Of a stretch of 7,745 bases of DNA, positions 4,907 to 7,745 are shown one piece after another. Position numbers and translations under genes: made by a program. Source of the stretch: an uncultured Alphaproteobacteria bacterium (GTDB lineage Bacteria > Pseudomonadota > Alphaproteobacteria > Thalassobaculales > Thalassobaculaceae); assembly GCA_938028645.1 (NCBI GenBank), contig CALIMD010000132.1:1-7745 (forward strand). Direction: 5' to 3'. Below the pieces are notes generated by a model. That model had not been told where the DNA came from. It saw only the letters and a list, made by a program, of their open reading frames with translations, and ran no database searches. Position 1 is the stretch's first letter; the number at the start of each line of letters is the position of its first letter.

Positions 4907-7201
4907 CTACTTTTCCGTCATGACCCATTCTCCGCTCCAGCCAGCTGGGGGCGGAGTTTCTTTAAATAAATTGCAACGGTCGATATATAATTGGCTGGGA
5001 ACATCAGTATCGTTTGCTGCTAACGCCGCAGAAAATGATTTTATTGCATCATCGAAATTCGTAGAGCGGTAGTGGTTCAAACCCTCCAAAAAATGACCGA
5101 CAACATCCATACGTGCTGGGAATGTTTCGTCATCATGAAAATCTAATACCTCGAATATTGAAACAGGTTCAGTTTTTCCTTTAACTACTATTCTGTCTAA
5201 TTCTCGGAGTGCATAAATTCCTTTTAATTTACTCTGTGTGAATTCAGAAATTATAATTTGTGCTCCGTACGTTTTGCAACTGCCTTCCAACCGGGCTGCC
5301 AGGTTTACCCCATCACCAATCATAGTAAAGTCCATACGTTTAGAAGAGCCTATATTTCCTGTTACTACATTATCTGTATTAACTCCTACGCCCATATTAA
5401 TTGCTGGTTTATCTGCCGCAAGCCTACCTGCATTCCAGTCACGGAGTTGTGAGATCATCGAAATTGCTGACTTTACAGCAGCATCAGGCGCATCATCACT
5501 GGGTAAAGGAACACCAAATCCCGCCATAAGGGCATCCCCTATAAATTTATCGAGCATCCCTCCGGCGTCAGAAATGCAAGCAACCATTATTTCAAAATAT
5601 TCATTCAACATTGAAACAGTTGCTTGTGGGCCGAGCGACTCTGCTATCGTCGTAAAGCTTCTTATGTCCGTGAATAAAACCGTTGCTTCTGCTGCTTGCC
5701 CACCAAGCATGGCTTGGCCATCGCCCTCTTCTAGGAGTTGATTAGCTAACTGCGGATCCATATATCGTGACATAGTAGATCTTACGCGTTTTTCGCTAGA
5801 TATATCTTCGACAAGCATAAGCGCGCCTATCGTTTCTCCTTCTCCGGATATCATGGGTTGGAGTGCTATATTAGCGGAGACTAATTCGCCTTGCCCAGTG
5901 TATAAGTCAGCGTCTTCCAAATTTTCCGTTGAACCCGTCTCTCGAACTTTTGCTATTTCCTTAACCAGCCATTCGTTTTTTTCTCCTAATATTTCTGACA
6001 ATGGTTTGCCTAAGTTATCCTCCGCGCTAATTTTAATTATATCTTCAGCTGACTTATTAAGACTCTTTAAATTTCCTGTCTCATCCACAGTTATAACGCC
6101 GTTGGACATACTTTGAAGCATAGCTTCATTATAGTTTTTTACCGCTTGCATATCATTGAACATTTTTGCATTTTCTAAACCTACAGAAATTTGCGCAGTA
6201 AATGCCTGTATCCTGTTCTCATCTTCTTCTGTAAACGGCCCGCCGATTTTATTCAAAGCCTGAGTAACACCAATACGTTTACCGTGTTTATTTAGAATGG
6301 GTACACATAAAACAGATCGAGTGAAAAAACCTGTCTGTTTGTCGAAACCGGGGTTAAAACGGAGATCGGCATAGGCATGCGGAATATTCACATTTTCACC
6401 AGATTGAAAAACGGCCCCAGATATTCCGGCACTATTAGGCAGACGAATCTCAAAGGCGCCTAAACCTGCTCCAACCATCGAAAATAGCTCATCAGTCTTT
6501 TCGTCGTTGAGAAATACAGTAGCTCTTTCACAATTTAGCATTTCGGTTGCCGCGTCTACCACATGATTCAAAAGACGAGATAAATCCAATTCGGTTGTTA
6601 GTTTGGAAACCAATGTCATGAATTCGGCTTCGCGCCGTTTCTGAGCTTCCATTCGTTCTGTCAAGGCATAGGTATTTAAAGTTGAAGCACATTGTGAGGC
6701 CACCAATTTGATCGCGTCGATATCGTCTTCCGAAAATTTGGCATCTTGTTTATTTAGAACTTGTAATACGCCAATTGGGGTCTCTCCGAAGGTAAATATT
6801 GGAACACAGGCTATGCTGTCAGTGGTGAACCCTGTTCTTTCATCTACTTCTTGATTGAAACGTGCATCATTGTATGGATCGTTTACAATTACAGGCTCCC
6901 CGTTTTTAAATACCCAGCCGGCTATCCCTGATTGTTCGTCTATTCTGATTTCCCGTGACAGATTTCCTAGGGCTACTCGAGTGTATAGCTGATGGACAGC
7001 CGGATCATGCAGGAATAAACTACCTCTCTCTGCCCCGATAGTCGTAGTAACATGCGTAATTAAATATTCTAAAATTTCGTCAAAAGATCCAAGGCGCGAC
7101 AAATCACTAGCTATATCTACCTTTTTCGTATTGAGGTCAGATTTTGGTGTGCTTTCTCTAGATGCTTTTTTTGATTTTGTTTTGACGGGTGGGGCCTTCA
7201 T
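4907..7201 (-). CDS. GAF-GAF-PAS class III (IIIb-type) adenylate cyclase
   Basis: A 764-residue soluble cyclase that makes cAMP from ATP. In order: a basic Lys/Ser-rich tail (1-28), GAF-A (about 37-180), GAF-B (about 205-345), PAS (about 357-468), cyclase homology domain (about 475-690) and a TPR-like helical tail ending PPPAGWSGEWVMTEK. Catalytic residues are complete: metal-binding Asp512 (FTDIRSFT) and Asp556 (KFIGDALMA), substrate-specifying Lys552 and Thr626 (DFTMIGD), and transition-state Asn633 and Arg637 (NLAAR). Lys plus Thr is the class IIIb signature, so adenylate rather than guanylate is expected. GAF-B has an exact NK-X4-F-X3-DE motif (317-328) and GAF-A a near match (150-160), as in cyclic-nucleotide-binding GAF domains. 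The whole architecture matches Anabaena CyaB1, which cAMP activates through its GAF domains. AGAGG (7210-7214) is eight bases before the ATG. It lies 59 bases after the coiled-coil gene on the same strand, and may be in its operon. Confidence 0.95.
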   Translation of the reverse strand: MKAPPVKTKSKKASRESTPKSDLNTKKVDIASDLSRLGSFDEILEYLITHVTTTIGAERGSLFLHDPAVHQLYTRVALGNLSREIRIDEQSGIAGWVFKNGEPVIVNDPYNDARFNQEVDERTGFTTDSIACVPIFTFGETPIGVLQVLNKQDAKFSEDDIDAIKLVASQCASTLNTYALTERMEAQKRREAEFMTLVSKLTTELDLSRLLNHVVDAATEMLNCERATVFLNDEKTDELFSMVGAGLGAFEIRLPNSAGISGAVFQSGENVNIPHAYADLRFNPGFDKQTGFFTRSVLCVPILNKHGKRIGVTQALNKIGGPFTEEDENRIQAFTAQISVGLENAKMFNDMQAVKNYNEAMLQSMSNGVITVDETGNLKSLNKSAEDIIKISAEDNLGKPLSEILGEKNEWLVKEIAKVRETGSTENLEDADLYTGQGELVSANIALQPMISGEGETIGALMLVEDISSEKRVRSTMSRYMDPQLANQLLEEGDGQAMLGGQAAEATVLFTDIRSFTTIAESLGPQATVSMLNEYFEIMVACISDAGGMLDKFIGDALMAGFGVPLPSDDAPDAAVKSAISMISQLRDWNAGRLAADKPAINMGVGVNTDNVVTGNIGSSKRMDFTMIGDGVNLAARLEGSCKTYGAQIIISEFTQSKLKGIYALRELDRIVVKGKTEPVSIFEVLDFHDDETFPARMDVVGHFLEGLNHYRSTNFDDAIKSFSAALAANDTDVPSQLYIDRCNLFKETPPPAGWSGEWVMTEK

Positions 7202-7260
7202 TATTTTTACCTCTGATTTATCTGACGCAAGCTTATATTAAAATTAGTAGATATGTAGTT

Positions 7261-7745
7261 TTATCCATCATTTTTTACAGGAGAGTTTTTTTCGTAATCT
7301 TTTCTTATTAAATCCATGGTTTCACGAAGAGCCTGAATACTTGCTTCGGAGTCTCTTTTCGAGTTTTCGTTTGAAGCTCGTTCCTGGTCAAGTTTCTCTT
7401 CATAATTGTTACGCATACGCTCCATAGTATCCCTTAGTGCCTGTATGCTTGTTTCTGATTCCCGCCGACTGGTATCATGCTCTGCTCGTTCCCGGTCAAA
7501 TTTCTCTTCATAGTCGTTTCTCATATTATCCGTGGTATTTCTCAAGGCCTGAATATTAGACTCGGCCTCTCGTTGTGCCGCTCCATGTGATGCACGTTCA
7601 TTATCAAGTTTTTCTTCATAATCGTTACGCATTCTTTCCATGGTGTCACGTAAAGCCTGAATATTGGCCTCTGATTCTCTTTGAGCGCCCTGATTTAGCG
7701 CGCGTTCATTATTAAGTTTTTCTTCATAATCGTTACGCATTCTCT
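7261..7745 (-). CDS. Coiled-coil repeat protein, C-terminal part (N-terminus off right edge)
   Basis: An open frame reads leftwards from the window edge to TAA at 7261-7263. The visible 160 or so residues are four 36-residue repeats plus a partial fifth and a short tail ending SPVKNDG. Each repeat starts MRNDYEEK-like and contains ERA, R(E/D)(S/A)E and IQALR(D/N/E)T segments. The first visible Met (7740) is the first residue of a repeat and not a true start, because the codons before it still match the repeat (…ER). Composition is very rich in Glu, Arg, Asn, Asp and Gln with few hydrophobics, mostly at i, i+3/i+4 positions (Met1, Tyr5, Leu9, Ile27, Leu30, Met34 of each unit), which fits a long, charged coiled coil. 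There is no membrane segment in this part. I recognise no family. The cyclase gene starts 59 bases downstream, which suggests one operon. Confidence 0.8.
   Translation of the reverse strand, partial: RMRNDYEEKLNNERALNQGAQRESEANIQALRDTMERMRNDYEEKLDNERASHGAAQREAESNIQALRNTTDNMRNDYEEKFDRERAEHDTSRRESETSIQALRDTMERMRNNYEEKLDQERASNENSKRDSEASIQALRETMDLIRKDYEKNSPVKNDG
7309..7740 (-). repeat. Four tandem 108-bp coding repeats
   Basis: The units lie at 7633-7740, 7525-7632, 7417-7524 and 7309-7416, each encoding 36 residues, with a degenerate partial fifth at 7264-7308 (IRKDYEKN). The array evidently continues past 7745. The two right-most units share identical codons for MRNDYEEK, while the two left units differ at synonymous sites (for example AGA for CGT). 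This suggests older duplications at the C-terminal end and more recent ones, or gene conversion, toward the N-terminus. The conserved edges (MRNDYEEK, IQALR) contrast with a variable middle (about residues 15-21 of the unit). Confidence 0.9.

Noticed and set aside
5258..5452. Plus-strand 64-codon ORF
   Set aside because: Antisense to the cyclase gene, Cys- and Ile-rich, with no supporting ribosome binding site.
5238..5741. Plus-strand 167-codon ORF
   Set aside because: It lies wholly antisense to the conserved cyclase domain. Its Ser/Pro/Ala/Ile-rich composition is that of a shadow frame.
5853..6116. Plus-strand 87-codon ORF
   Set aside because: Antisense to the PAS-domain region of the cyclase; shadow composition.
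7309..7740. CRISPR-like or noncoding tandem array
   Set aside because: The units are adjacent with no spacers, are exactly 108 bp, and keep one open reading frame with synonymous differences, so they are coding repeats.

Overview
The window is moderately AT-rich, with long AT-rich intergenic stretches, and has the gene style of a free-living, probably marine or aquatic proteobacterium. The amidase resembles amidases common in alphaproteobacteria, and the DUF1538 plus P-II-like gene set is typical of environmental proteobacteria. No rRNA, tRNA, CRISPR array, transposase or phage gene is visible. The taxonomic guess is an inference from protein style, not a search.

Layout from left to right. 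(1) Positions 1-191, minus strand: the N-terminal 63 codons of an unrecognised soluble protein that runs off the left edge. (2) 192-516: a divergent intergenic region with a candidate sigma70 promoter for the left gene. An 8-bp inverted repeat brackets that promoter. (3) 517-2203, plus strand: an amidase-signature hydrolase with an intact Lys-Ser-Ser triad. It overlaps a small two-helix membrane protein whose likely start is a TTG placed behind a strong Shine-Dalgarno sequence. (4) 2204-2422: an AT-rich intergenic region. (5) 2423-4828, plus strand: a tight three-gene operon of a duplicated DUF1538 membrane permease and two different P-II-like proteins, the second with its ribosome binding site over the stop of the first. 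(6) 4907-7201, minus strand: a 764-residue GAF-GAF-PAS class III adenylate cyclase built like cyanobacterial CyaB1. (7) 7261 to the right edge, minus strand: the C-terminal part of a coiled-coil protein made of near-identical 36-residue tandem repeats, 59 bp upstream of the cyclase and possibly cotranscribed with it.

Working model. The DUF1538 protein is probably a transporter gated by the two P-II-like proteins, by analogy with AmtB-GlnK and SbtA-SbtB. The convergent cyclase carries the Lys/Thr substrate-specifying pair of class IIIb enzymes, a class with bicarbonate-responsive members, and NKFD-type motifs linked to cyclic-nucleotide binding in its GAF domains. Some P-II-like proteins, such as SbtB, bind cAMP, so a cAMP link between the two modules is possible. 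It is speculative, because the modules are convergent rather than one operon. The most unusual pieces are the paired divergent P-II-like proteins and the repeat protein upstream of the cyclase.
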